The notes: generated from the letters alone by a model not told the origin. Counted from the stretch's first letter, positions 31,601 to 44,415 are shown. The stretch: DNA of 64,000 bases from Phytomonas francai (GCA_001766655.1 MJCC01000023.1:1-64000); one strand, 5' to 3'. Made by a program: numbers and translations.

Positions 31601-34600
31601 GAGGACCAGAGGAGGCACCTCAAGGACGAGCTTTTTGATCTCCGCATGACCGACAAACTCGAGCTGCGAAAGGGGAGCCCGACGGTGAGCTTTTTGCGCC
31701 GCTTTATGGAGAACGCGGGGCTCGCGCTGGACGACTTCGCGGGCCCGACGGCGCGCGGCCTGACGGAGATGGAGAAGCTGATGGAGTGGCTTTGCAGCCC
31801 GCGGACGCCGCTCGCGCAGGGCCATCGGGAGTTCCTGCTCTACCGGGATATGGTGCTGCTCGCGAAATTTCTCGGGACGATGGAGATGCGGGGCACGCAG
31901 CTGCTCCGGCGGCGAAAGGAACTCGACCCCCGGACGACCTGGCGGATCTCCTTCGAGGAGGACGCCCCTGGACGGCAGATGAGCGCGGGATGGCGGACGA
32001 CCCCGAGCCCACTCCGGTGGGAGTGCGTGATGGTGCGCGGGCGGGATATGGACATCGCGGATCTCGTCGTCAAGGGCTTTGGGGATCGCGAGGTGATGTA
32101 CGGCGAGGGGCTTGTCTTGCAGTCGCCCATTGATGTCAGTCGCCAGATCGGGGTCGATCACGCCAGCGAGGATGACGTGCTCCACGCGGAGCCGCTCCCC
32201 ACCTTCGGCGGAACCCTCGATTCCGAGAGCTCGGAGGTGCTTCTTTCCTGCTTAACCACGCCCTACGTCCGGATTCCCCTGATTCTGGATTTTTTCTCCA
32301 CGCAGGGCCGGAATACGTATCTTTTCGCGCCTGAAGTTCAGAATGTGCTGCGGGCGGTTTTGTTTGAACCGGGCGCGTACGTTTCCCCGGAGCGCCTGGC
32401 CGCGGCGGAGCCCCGGATCGTTCCCTTGCGTTTAAGCGCTCAGCAGCGCGAGGAGGTGGCGCTTAGCAACCTTCGCGGGGATTTTAGCAAGCAAAACTAC
32501 GAGGATTACCTCGGGACGACCTACGGGCTGCTGCTGAATGAGATGATCCAGGCCCCCGGGTCCGTCCTGCAGCCCCTGCATACCATTTTAGAGACCATTA
32601 AGGAGCTAGGCCCGAGCTCCGTCTACAGCCCCAATGCCTCATACGTGCTTTTTGTACTGAATTTACTCTGTGAGGTCTTCACCTTCTGTGAGTTTGTGTG
32701 CGAAAAGAAACTTTCGACACAGCAGTCTTTATTGGAGACCTTCCACTGGAATTTTCTGCGCTTTCTGGAGGCGCATGTGGATCCGCTTCTGTCGGAATGG
32801 CTGCACGAGAGCGAGGCGAATAGCGATACCCCAACCCAGTGCGTGATTTACTCCTACAAGGCCACCCTAGAGCGGGCGTTATGGCGGGGTCTTTCCGCGC
32901 TCGACGCGTCTGAGGCTCGCGCGCGCGTTGAGGATTCGCAGGGGGCGTTGGTGAAAGGGTCGAGGTGGGATTACCTGGCGAAGTTTTTGCAGTCGAGCGC
33001 GTTTGTGCGCGCTCGGCACGGCTTTGGGATGGGTATGCAGCGCACGCAGCTGGTAACGCAAGCCGGCGATGACTTGCTCTCTCCTGAAAACAAGCTCCTC
33101 CGCTTTTTGCAAGCCCAGGGGCTTGACACCTCCCAGGTCTCGCACGAGATGCTTGAGCAGGGGAGGACGCTGATGATGGGCGGCAGCCTCCGGCGGGCGG
33201 TCTTCGTTCAGATCCAAAGCAGCACGCACAGGGATACGGTGCGGGTGCCGAACCTAACCCACTTCAACCCCCGCAGCGCCACGGAGGCGAAGCGGCAGAA
33301 GCTTCCCCCCTCCGACGTCCCGGAGCAGCTGCTCTTCCACTACCTGCTCGCCGACCACGAGGCGATTCTCGGCTTTCTGGCGGGCGAGAGCGCGGAGGGG
33401 CGGGGGCGGGTCCTCGAGGGCGTCGTCCGGGCGATCCTGCGAGACCACGGCGCGGGGCCCCCGCGGGCGTCCCCGGGCTCCTGGCGGGCGGTCTCGCGCG
33501 GGGTCTACCGCGGGGCCGGCCCCCGCGCCGGGCTTCTCTTCCACGCCCCGACCTGCGAGCTCTTCTGGCGCGACCAGGAGCTGAGGCGGGTGCCCGACAC
33601 GATGTCGCACTTCGCGGACTTCGCCGACCTGCTCGGCCGGGACGGGCTGCAGTGCGGGGTGGTGAGCCGGCACCGGCACCGGCACTGGGTGCACCTCCTC
33701 GGCACCCCCTACGACGCCGTCGAGTGGGACGCGCCGTGGGGGGGGGGGGCCGACCAGGGCATCCACAGCCCCGTCGTCGTCGCCGAGGAGGCCGGGGCCG
33801 TCGTCAGCGCCGTCTTCGCCGGCCTCACCTACGACCGCGTCGTCGAGGTCGGCGAGGAGGCCGAGGAGACGGGACTCTGGCCGGTGCACCGGGAGCGGTG
33901 GGCCGTGGGGTTGGTGCGCGAGGTGCTCCGGAGGGCGTTCCCGGACGGGATGCGGTTCTTCCCGCTTGCCCCCGCGCTCTCGGAGGCGTCCGCGGCAATA
34001 GGGGCCGTTCGCCCCGGAAAGGACACGGCACACATCGTAGCAAACGAGGAACGCGATGGCGAGGAGGAAGCGGTGGGCGAGATGCGCTTTATTATGTACG
34101 ATGCTCCCCAGAACGACGACGACGAAAAGCGTGCGACGTGGAAGGAAATTGTCGCCTACCGCTATCCTAAACCGTATTTCCACCTTTTCAACCTCGTATC
34201 GCACGCGCGGAAGCTCTACCGTTCACTCGTCTTCACCACGAACCAGCGGCTCTGCTTGCATAGTCTTGCCCTCTTACCCACCACACACACGCGTGAGGAT
34301 CTAACGACGACGGCTTTTCAGGCCGGAGACCTCAAACAACGTGTGTGGGGGGAAAGCTCGTTGGAAATTCACCGCTTCAACGCGTCTGTCGAGGGCCGCG
34401 AAATGTATCTTCCAGCGCGCCTCCTCCAAGGTCTCATCCCAAGCGCCCTTCTGGAGGCTTTTTTCTTCTGGCAAGGCGAGGATGACGTGCTGCGGGGTTA
34501 CCCAAGGTCGTCGGTTGAGGCGGAATCTGTGGCTCTGCCTCATAACGGGGAAGAGGAGCAGAAGGAGTCTGAGGACCAAGGTAAAGACCCTTGCAACGTG

Positions 34601-37600
34601 GGAGACTCGATAGCATCTGAAAACGGGCGGGCAAGGAGGTTCAAAGGCCAATCCGCCGAGATGCTCGATCATTGGTTTAACTACGCCGTGGAGATTTACC
34701 TGGACGAAGGCGCGTCCACCTGCACTGTTGTTCGTCGAGATGATAAAACCTACACCCCCATACAAGTTGGGCAGGCGTCAAAGGCAACGGCGAGAAGTTC
34801 TCCTGGAGCTGCGGTTCTCAAGGAGGATGCGAGTGCTCAGCATCTTTTGCCGCATCGAGCTGAGGTTGGAAACGCGGAGGCTGCTTCTTCAACTCCATCA
34901 CCCTTCGGGGTGGCAAACTCAGCTTTCCATAACGAAGAAGCAGAAAATGATGAAAGAGGGGATGCGGATGGCTCTCGGCATGATTTGCAGACGAATACAG
35001 GTCATAGCAACAGCCAGGGAGGCGGGATGGATCGCTACGGCACGCGTTCCGAGTCGGCGCTCTTGCAGGCTGCCCTTCCTCATCTTCCCGAGGGGGTTTC
35101 CAGGGAGATTCTTTCCCGCGCAGGTGGGAATATCAGCGCTGCTATTCGCTGGGCAACGAGTTCGGAGAACCAGGGAGAAATAGCGCAAATTGTGGAGGCC
35201 GTATCGCAAAGTAGTATTAAGGAGAACGAAGATCAGGAAGAAGGCGAGGGAACCCATTTAGAAAGGTCGAGAGCCGTGCAAGAAATAGCGTCCGGTAGCC
35301 ATGACGGAGACCGTTCAATGGGTAAGCGGGGAGGATTACCGGGGCTTCGGCCTACAGATCGCGTATTGGTTAATTTAATACGCTGTCCTTCCCTTACCCC
35401 TCTGTTGGAATTGTTGACAAAGTTGGAGGACTGCTCGCATATTTTGGTATGGGGGCGTGATGCAAGAGCAACACCGTCCTTACGGGACGTCCATAATCCT
35501 AACAATGACAAGGAGACACAGGAAAAGGAAGCATCAGGTACAGCTTTGGATGACAAATTCCTCACGACGACAACAGAAACTTCCTCGAATCTGACGATTA
35601 TCGTGGATTCTATTGAGCTTCCGCGGCTACGGGTGAAGCTTTACGTCCAGCGTGATAGCGGTGATTCACGTTTGAAGCTTTACCTCGCTGACCAGCCTGG
35701 CTGGCGAGTGGCGGAGCGAGATGATTTACTCTCCTCAAAGCATTACGAACGCCTTCACCAGCTCGAGAATCCTTTTCAGCAGTGCATCATGCTTTGTAAT
35801 CAAACACACGAGATCGCGTTTATGGTACCGAATCATGAATTTACGCCCGTCCACGTCGTCGGGGATCCCTTTAATAGCCTGCTTTTGTTTGATCGCTCCA
35901 GCCTTCGCTGGCAGGAGTCGGTGTCCTCACCGTATTACATGTATCCCGTTCATACCAGTCTTTCCTTTTTGCTCCCCCCGACGCTTTCCGCATCTTTGTA
36001 TTACGCAGTCATGCAGTGCGCCACGCAGCATTACGGGGATGCGCTGCGCACGTTGGAAGCCTGCTATACCGATAGTCCTTTTTCGCCAGAAGAGGCATTT
36101 ATGTTCTCGCTTTTTGATCGCACGGTCGCGGACGCCTTTCCGGATGCTCATGCCGTTCGCCTAAAGCTCGCTCACGCCGTTCAGTACAGCACCAATAAGT
36201 ACAACTGGTCGCTTTCTTTTGAGCTTGCGAGTTATCTCATGAAAAAACGTCATGTTTCTGCCGATTGCTGTTTAAAACGTACGGTAGTGGTGGACTTACT
36301 CAAGCGCTGCGATAAAGCAATCCCGATCGTCCGCTCCCAGCTCGAGTTATACGCGGCCCTGCTCGGTCACCAACGCGCCTCTGGAAATTCAATTTCTTCG
36401 ACGGTTGATATGATTTCGGAAAGGATTCCTGTGAATATAAAAACACCAGGAATGCGTCGCTGTGGATCTCCCTGGGCAAAGCTGCTTTTGAATCCCTGGG
36501 AGAAGATCTCCCCGCAGAAGCCTCGGCGGATTACCTACAACCCCCCGCGCGATAATGAGATTTCCGAGCTCGATCTCGTCAAGCTCCTTTTCTCCGATGA
36601 GGTTCTGATAGATGAGGAGAGCGGGGCAAATAATAAGCGAGGCTTTTTCTTCCTCTATTGCCTTAAAATGGGCAGAATCCGAACGGTGCTGGATGGGGTG
36701 GAGGTTAGCGGGAGCCTCTCGGAGCTTTTAGCGCGTTGGTTCCACCTCCGCCATGCGCGTTGGGGGGAGGCCGTTGACGAGGTCCCGCCCTCCTGGACGG
36801 CGGTCGTTTTGCAGTTGATGGAGCGATTCCCCTCGGCGGGGTGGCCCGAACCGATCAAAGGGGCCTCCTTGTATAAAATGCGGTACGGGATTAGCCTCCA
36901 ACCCCTCATGGGAGAGCCCTTGGAGCGCGGAAGCGGCACCTTCTCGACGCGAGAATACCCTGACGTGATTGCGTTCTTTGACGCCATCCACCAGACCGCG
37001 CGCGAGCTGTTTAAAAACCATCCCTCGACCGCCATGATTCGGGAATCTCGCATGCAAAGTCGGCATCGGACGCCAGAATCTCGCGTGAACAGGGTGATTA
37101 TGGTCGATCATATCGGCGGCGGCCGCGTGCTTCCGCGGAATACTGGCCGTAGCTCTATTCACATTTGTGAAAACGACCTTCCGATGGAATATTTCACGGA
37201 CGAAAATGAAGAAGAGTCGGAGGGACGAAGCCGCCGAGAGGCACTCGAAACGCTTTGCACCGAGCCTCTTCGTATTCTTGGCTTTTCGCAGAATCTCATC
37301 GTCGCCGCGGAGCCTTTGGCAAACGATTTAGCATTCGATGTCGGGGAGGGTAAAGCTTCTTCTTCTTCTTCTTCTTCTACATTGCTGCCCTTTGATTTGC
37401 GTCGGCACCCTCTCGCGCGGACGCCGCTCGCACAGGGACTTCTCGATCGCGTCGAGGACGACGCCAAGCGCTTCGCCGACCAACGTCGGCAGAGTACGCA
37501 TCACTTTTTCTGCTGTCTCTCCCCCAAAGAAGTTAAAATACTTCTTCAGGGTGAAAATCCTTCCGAATTAGCGGACGTGTTATGGAGAGCGGTGGAGATG

Positions 37601-40600
37601 CTTCGCGATTTCTGCGCGACGCGTTTGCTCGACTTAGCCGCGCGAGATGGCGAATCGATGCTTGATCTCATGCAGTCTATTCTCTCGCTCGCGAGCGCGT
37701 CTAATTTGTCCGACGAAGCGGGGCCCTCTGCTCGGGGGAATTTCGATAGTTTGAATAGAAGCCCTTCCGGCGCTTTAATGGACCACCGCCTGCAGCTTTT
37801 TACGCGACAACGCGTGGGGGTTTGTATCGAGTGGCTTTTCAGCGCGCTCCTCAGCACCACCTTTGAGGAGGACCTTCGTCGCGTGAATCCTTTCCACGGA
37901 TCCATCCTGAAGCTCCGAGCGCGGCTTATTTCATTAATGCTCTTAAGCGGCCGGCGGTATTTTGCGGAGCAAAGCGTGCCCGCGGTACAGAATGTCTTGT
38001 TGTTCCTGGAGTGGTGCGCGCTAGTTCGTGGGGTTCCTTTCCCCCCCGGGGCCTCACGCAGCCCCTCAAGGGGCAACGATCCTATCGACGATAACGAAAG
38101 CCTTGAGCGCGGGGCTCGGGAAGGGCGCGAATCCCGTCGAGAGCGCGTCGCCGCGCTTTCACAGCACCTTTCCCTCGAACTCGAGCCCGAGGCGCTCGCG
38201 CGCTATCAAGAAATGGCGGCGAACCCGCCCTCGCCTTCTTCTTCTTCTTCTTCTTCTTCTTCTTCCCATCGCGAGGGCTCCGCGCGGCCGCTCCGCGCGA
38301 AGGACCTTCACATGCTGACGGGCCGCCTTCAGCAGCTTCTTCGCACGGCGCTGGACCTTTTGACGGCGAAACGGCACTACGCGGAGGTGGTCTCGCGCGG
38401 GGATTCCCCGGCCGGCCTCGTCGTCGGGCTCGACCCGCGGTTTTTGATTTTTGAGTTTCTGTTTAACCTTCTTTTGCGGGAGCGGCAGGTGGAGATGGTG
38501 CGGGGGTTTGTTGGGGCCGTCCGGGAGGGCACCTCGCGCGTGGAGCAGATGATCATGGGGGAGGGGAAAACGACGGTGGTCGGGCCCCTGCTCGCGCTGA
38601 TTCTCGCCGACGGCGGGCAGTTAATCATGCAGGTGATGCCGACGGCGCTGCTCGAGCAAACCCGCGGGATCCTTCGCCGCTGCTTTAGCGTGCTGCTCAC
38701 GAAGCATATCTACACCCTGCAGTTCGATCGCAACCTCGAGGGAAACGACGCCGACGGCGGGGGGGGCGTGGAGACGGTGGAGCTGCTTCACCAGAAGCTG
38801 AAGGTCGCCGTGGAGGATCGCTCGGTCGTGATCGCCGCGCCGGAGTGTATCAAGTCGCTATTTCTCAAATACGTCGAGCAACTCCACATCGTCGAGAGCG
38901 TGGCATCCGAGGACCTTGATCAAGGCTCCGCCGTGGATGAGCGACACGCCAAGCAGGCGATGGCGCTCCGTCGGCAGATTATCGGACGCTCCGATATGGC
39001 GGACGCGATCGCGCCTATTTTAGAGCTTTGGAAGCGCGGCGTACTGATCATGGACGAGGTTGACGTTCTGTTGCACCCGCTCCGTTCCGAGCTGAATTTC
39101 CCCATTGGCCCGAAGCATCCGATCGATTTAGGCGCGTATCGCTGGCTGCTGCCTATCCATTTACTCGACAGTGTCTTTTACGCGCAGCGCGGGCGCGCCT
39201 GCGAGGACGTGGGGCTCTCCCTGAATCTCTCCGCCTCGCCGCCTTCGCCTTTGCCATCGGCGACGTGCGCGGCGCGCGAGGCCGCGCTCCGGGGGGTTGC
39301 CGCCGCGATCGCGGCGGGGCTCGCCTCGCGCAGCCTTCAGCGCGTCCCGCACCTCGTCCTGCTGGACCTTGGCTACTACGAGGCCGTTCTCCTCCCCGCG
39401 CTCATCCCGTGGCTTCAGCTGTGGCTGCACGCGCAGATGCTCGATCGCCGCCCGCGCGGAGGCCGCGCGGGCTTCCCGCTGCGCGACCTCGCGCTCTTCG
39501 AGGCGCGCACCCACGCCTTCCTGCGCGCCTCTGCGAGGGCGCCCGAGGCCTTCCTGAACGCGCACCTCGAGCCCTTCGACCTCCAGCTGCTGAACCTCGC
39601 GCACGGCTGGCTGCACCGGCTCCTCCCGCACGTCCTCGCGAAGATCGACCGGGTCGGCTTCGGGCTCCTGCAGCCCGCCGACCTCGCGCCGGCCCCGGAG
39701 CGGGTCGCGTTCGGCCGCCGGATGATGGCCGTCCCCTTCGTCGCCAAGGACGTCCCCAGCCGAAGCTCCGAGTTCGCGCACCCCGACGTCGGCCTCGGGC
39801 TGACGACGCTCGCCTTCCGCTACGAGGGCCTCCGACGCGCGGACCTGCGCGCGCTGATGCGGCAACTCCGCCAGGACTTCGCGCGGCAGGCGGGCCCGAA
39901 GGACGAGCGCCCGGCCGCGAGGCTCTACCGCCGATGGCTCCAGCTCAGCGCCGCCGACTACGCCGAGGCCGAGGCCAACGAGGAGGCCCCGGCGGCGGCC
40001 ATTTCCTCCCCCTCCTACTCTTTTTCGGTCCCCTCGAATCCCGATAAGGGAGGGGGGGAGGGGAGCTTTTCCCGGGCGGCGGTCGCGGAGTTCATCCGGG
40101 CGGCCGTCCCGCTCTCGCAGCTGCAGATTACGGATCGCTTTCAGCTCGACATCCTCCACCACCTCCTCCACCGCGTGCCCGAGGTCGTGCACTACTACCT
40201 CTGCTCCTGCATCTTTCCGCGCACGATGAACTTCCAGGGCCTCAAGGTGAGCGCCTGCGGGCACGAGCTGGGCTCCTCGATGCTCTTTCGCAAGCGGATC
40301 GGCTTCAGCGGGACCCCGAGCAGCCTCCTCCCGCGCGACCTCGGGAGCTGCCATTACGAGCCCGGCAGCGATGGCCGCGTGCTCTCGATGCTGACCAATC
40401 CCGAGGTCGCCTACGCCGAGGAGCTGCCGGATAGCTGGACGCCGTTAAAGGTTTTAGAGCGGATCGCCGCCGCGCGGCCGCCGTACGCCGCCCTCATCGA
40501 CGCCGGGGCGCTCATCACGAACATGGCGAACGAGGACATCGCGTGCTTTTTGCTCGCGAGGCTGCCCGCGGACCTCTTCGACGGGGTCGTCTTTCTCGAC

Positions 40601-41927
40601 CGACAGGACCGGCAGATGATTTTACAGCGGGATAACGGCCGGATCGTGCCCGTCGCCCAGTGCGGCGTCTCCCTCTCCCGCCGGTTCACCTTCTTCGACC
40701 AGGTCCACACGACGGGCACGGACGTCAAGCAGTCCCCGACGGCGACCGCCGTCATCACGCTCGGGAAGGATCTCGTTTTCCGCGATTACGCCCAGGCCGC
40801 GTACCGGATGCGGGGGATCGGCAAGGGGCAGCGGCTTTGCCTCTACCTCATCCCGGAGGTGGTCTCCCGCATCCGCGAGGTCCTCGGCGCGTTTCGAACC
40901 GGCAACCCCCTCTACGACGTCCCCGCGTGGCTGCTGCTGAACTCGATGAAGGTCGAGGGCCTGCAATTCTTCAAGCTCTCCCTCCAGGAGCTCGCGAACG
41001 TCCGGCGGAAGAAGGCCATCCAGCACCTCCTCGCGGACTCCGCGTACGGGAGGCGGCACCCCGAGCGCGTCACCCCGTACACGCGCTGCCGTCGTTTCGA
41101 GGCCCGATCGGGGCGCGGGGCGGCCGAGGACGGCCTCCCGGACCCCGCACTTTTGCGGATCGCCATCGACGAGTTCCGCGAGCGCGTGGCGTACCCCGTG
41201 GAGGCGCGGCTGGAGGCCCCCACGCCCTTTCTCGACCACCTCCACGCCTTCCTCGCCGCGAGGCCGGCGGAGCTGCTCGCCGGCGACGCCGACGCCCCGC
41301 GGCGGGTTTCGGCGCTCCTCGCCCACCTCCGCACGACCCTCGCGGCCGCGCACGCGATCGACCTCAACGCCGAGCTCGTCCACGAGCAGGAGGCCGAGGA
41401 GGAGGCCGAGGAGGAGGCCGAGCAGGAGGAGCAGCGCGTCGCCGTCTTCTCGCGATCGAACGAAGGCGCGATCCCGTGGGAGGTGGAGACCCTCCGGCGG
41501 GGAGGGCGCGACCCACGCGTGAGCCTTCGCCCCGCCGAGGGCTGCTGCTTCTACCAGCTCAACGCCCTTCAGATCCGCGCCGGCGCGCCGCGGCTCCGCC
41601 TGAGCCCCTTTTTCCTCCTCAGCGATAATTTCTTCCGCCTGGAGTGGTACGGCGTCGGCGAGCGGCGGCTGAAGAACGGCGTTCTCTTCGCCGAGTGGGT
41701 TCCGGAGGGGGCGGGGGAGGGGGCGGCCCCGGTCCGCTGCTCGGGCCTCATCACCCTCGCGGAGGGCGAGTCGCTGCGCTGGATGATGCACCACGCGGCG
41801 AACGTGCGGGAGGGCCTTCCCGTGGCCCTGCGGTTCGTGAGCACCGGACGGTATATGGACGCGACCGCGGCCTTCCTCGCGGCCCTCCCCTCCTCTGCAC
41901 GCGGTGCTGAAGCCAAAGATGGGGTCG

Positions 41928-41958
<31 letters not shown>

Positions 41959-43138
41959 CGACGACGACGACGACGCGGCGGCTTTGCTCTACCGCTTCGT
42001 GAACAACGACATGTTTTACACCCCCCGCCAATTGCGGGTGCTCGAGACGGTTCTGCGCGGGGTCGCCGTTGGGGAGCGTCTGGAGTTCTTTCTGGAGTGC
42101 CTGCGGGTGCGGCGGCGGCATCGGAACCACTGGGAGGACGCCCCGATCGCCGCCCTCTTCGTCGCCGACGAGGACCGCGCGCAGCTCCGGCAGCTCGCGG
42201 TCGCGAAGCGGCTGCGCGACGGCTTCGAGGAGGTGATGGAGGTCTTGGCGGGGGCGGCGAGGCCCGGCGCGGCGCGCGCCCTCCGCGCCGACGCGGCGGC
42301 GAAGCGCGCGCGGCTTGCCGCCTTCGCCGAGGCCCTCCGGGCGAGCGCGGCCGAGGACGCGGGCGGGCTCGCCGTCGATCCCCTCGCGCGCGGCCTCGTC
42401 GAGGTCCTCCCGTCGGCGCTGAAGGGCCTCGCCGTGGCGGACGTCGCCGCGGGGCTGCTGTTCGCCGCGGCCGGGCCGGACGGGGGGGGGTCGGCCCCGC
42501 CCCTCACCCCGGCGCGGCTCTTCGAACTCTACCCCGTGCTCAACCTCGCACGGGCGGCGACCCCGGCTGATGCGACAGCCTCCCCGAGTCCCACAGCACA
42601 CCCAGATGTCTCAGCCCCCCCAGATGTCACAGCCCCCCCAGATGTCACAGCACGCCCAGATGTCACAGCACGCCCAGATGTCACAGCCCCCCGGCCTGCC
42701 CCAGAGGCCGCGCGGCCGTGGGGGTGTGACAGGTGCACCTTCCTGAACGACCCGGGCACGGGGGTCTGCGCGATGTGCGGGCACGCACGCCGCCCCGACC
42801 CCGCCCTCGCAGCCTCAGGGGGGGGGGTCGAGGAGGAGGAGGAGGAGGAGGGGGCCCCCGACGGCCCCTGGCCGTGCCCGACCTGCACCTTTCTCAACGC
42901 CTCGCGGACGCAGCCTGTCTGCGTGGTCTGTCTCGCGCGGAATCCGTCCCCGCTTCAGACGGAAGCGCATTCTGCCACGGGGGCAGGGGGGCAGGATTGG
43001 TATGCGTGGGGGTGTCCGGAGGGCCACTGGGTCTGCTCTGTGGAGCAGGGCGGATGCAGTAAGTTTAACCCGAACAGCGTCTTTTACTGTCAAGCTTGTG
43101 AAAAAGTACGGCCAAATTTGGCCAACGTGCGGTTCTAA
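28655..43138 (+). CDS. Giant UBL / tryparedoxin-like / DUF3638-DUF3645 / RanBP2 zinc-finger protein
   Basis: About 4,827 residues in one exon. The frame opens at a GTG (28619), but the ATG at 28655 begins exactly at a ubiquitin-like domain (residues 1-75, MEVRIKFGSKNYTIAL; GISHGSKLMLVGS) and is chosen. Residues 525-660 form a thioredoxin-fold, tryparedoxin-like domain (ELIFISADETEEDYAAHLEL; VPELAVFRPDGRLL) whose WCxxC site is replaced by GSLAAH (550-555). Residues 2133-2172 look like a UBA/CUE helix bundle. A helicase-like region carries a P-loop (MGEGKTT, 3301-3307), a Walker-B-like MDEVD (DEVD at 3467-3470), then SELNFPIGPKHP, FSGTP (3884-3888), FFDQVHTTGTD (from 4013) and YRMRGIGKGQ (from 4050), matching DUF3638/DUF3645 proteins. 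RanBP2-type zinc fingers follow: WGCDRCTF (from 4689), WPCPTCTF (near 4740), and a degenerate third one. Likely a ubiquitin-related ATPase; substrate unknown. Confidence 0.93.
42598..42699 (+). repeat. 18-bp coding minisatellite (PDVTA[P/R])n
   Basis: Five tandem units of the type CCAGATGTCACAGCC, encoding PDVTAP or PDVTAR hexapeptides, immediately before the first zinc finger of the giant protein. Seen directly. Confidence 0.88.
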
Positions 43139-43156
43139 GTGCTTCTTTACCGTATT

Positions 43157-43539
43157 TTCTTTTTATACAAGAACAAATTCAATTACTGAATAGGTTTTTA
43201 TTATTTTCATGCTTGCTTGTGATAAAGACCGGGATTGAGAACTATAACCCTACTTGGTTTTTCTGTTTTCTACCAAAAATTCTATTTTTATTTCTTTTGT
43301 GACGTTCTCTAGGCTTGGGCGTTTGTTTGAAGTAATTGTATTTACTCATCGCCTTGATTTCTGTCAGACAGCCCCTGAATTGAAGACTGCAATTCTACAC
43401 CGACTCGGGGAGTCCGTCGGATTCGTAGGCATGGAGCCTGCGGTCTTTCAAGCGACCTATTATACGCTTATTGTCTATCATAGATATGAGTTCATGACTT
43501 TGATTTGTGGCATGAGGAGGATATACTGACGGTATAGTT
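43157..43539 (+). repeat. 383-bp dispersed repeat, copy B
   Basis: Near-identical, same-orientation copy of 10656-11038. It begins 18 bases after the stop codon of the giant gene, so it would lie in that gene's 3' UTR. The homology breaks off sharply at both ends. Confidence 0.85.
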
Positions 43540-44378
43540 GAAAAATGGATATGAACTATCACTATCACTTGGGTTATTCTTCTTCTTTGTTCTGTAGCAA
43601 GCATTTTTGGGTTTCTAGAATGCAGTTTATCCTTTTTGCACTGAGAAAAAAATGTCATCCCTAATGTGCCACCAGGAGGAGGGATGGGGGTGGAGGTCAA
43701 TTTTCATGTCATACCACGAATCACAAGCATTGAACAAACATGCGAGCACAGCCATCAACATCCCCCCAAAGTGTGTAAGCGAGACCTGAAGGGAATAGTG
43801 GGGCCCCTTTGACAGTAACTATCTCAACGTGGCGCGCCTTCTTTCGCCTGTAAACCTCCTTCCCTGAAGCGCATAGCGTTCTATACCGACATCGACGGTG
43901 CCAAAAAAGAGCCTCCTCTTCATCCTCTATCCCCTTTCCAGTTTGTTTAGAGCAATTGAGATACACCTTTGCAATAGATGATGGATGCACACATGAAAGA
44001 ACAGAGATGAGCTCCTAGAGAAGCACATCTATGTGTACTACGGGTGTGGCTATAGACCATTTGTCTGCGCAGGGTAGCGGTAATTTTCATTTTAGCCCAC
44101 AGGCACCAAAAATATAGGTCGGTTTTCTTCTTTCCATCCAACAACGTAAGCTTCAATTTGTTCGGATAGCGTGCACTGGTAGTGGTTTTCAGATCCTGAA
44201 GAGTCTTTGTGCGACCGTATGCACACAAATAAAAACAAGCACCGTTTAGTCTTATATGTTTAATGCTGCTAGATATCTGATGATTGATTGATAACGCTAA
44301 CGGATGGATAGCTTAATTATGGCGATTTTCAGGTTTTCAGTTTTTTTAATTTTTACTACATTGGTTGCTTTGCCGGGA

Positions 44379-44415
44379 TTTCTTGTTTTTGTATACTTTT
44401 CATTTCCAATTTTAG
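44379..44415 (+). promoter_or_regulatory. Putative trans-splice acceptor for the 44614 gene
   Basis: T-rich tract ending in CCAATTTTAG, with AG at 44414-44415, about 200 bases before the ATG. Inferred role. Confidence 0.4.

Noticed and set aside
30203..32185. 660-codon open frame on the - strand
   Set aside because: It is the mirror of the GC-rich giant gene; high GC3 leaves few stops in the antisense frames. Composition and repeats (Arg/Glu-rich, no domain) are not those of a real protein. The same holds for the - strand frame at 40622-42601.
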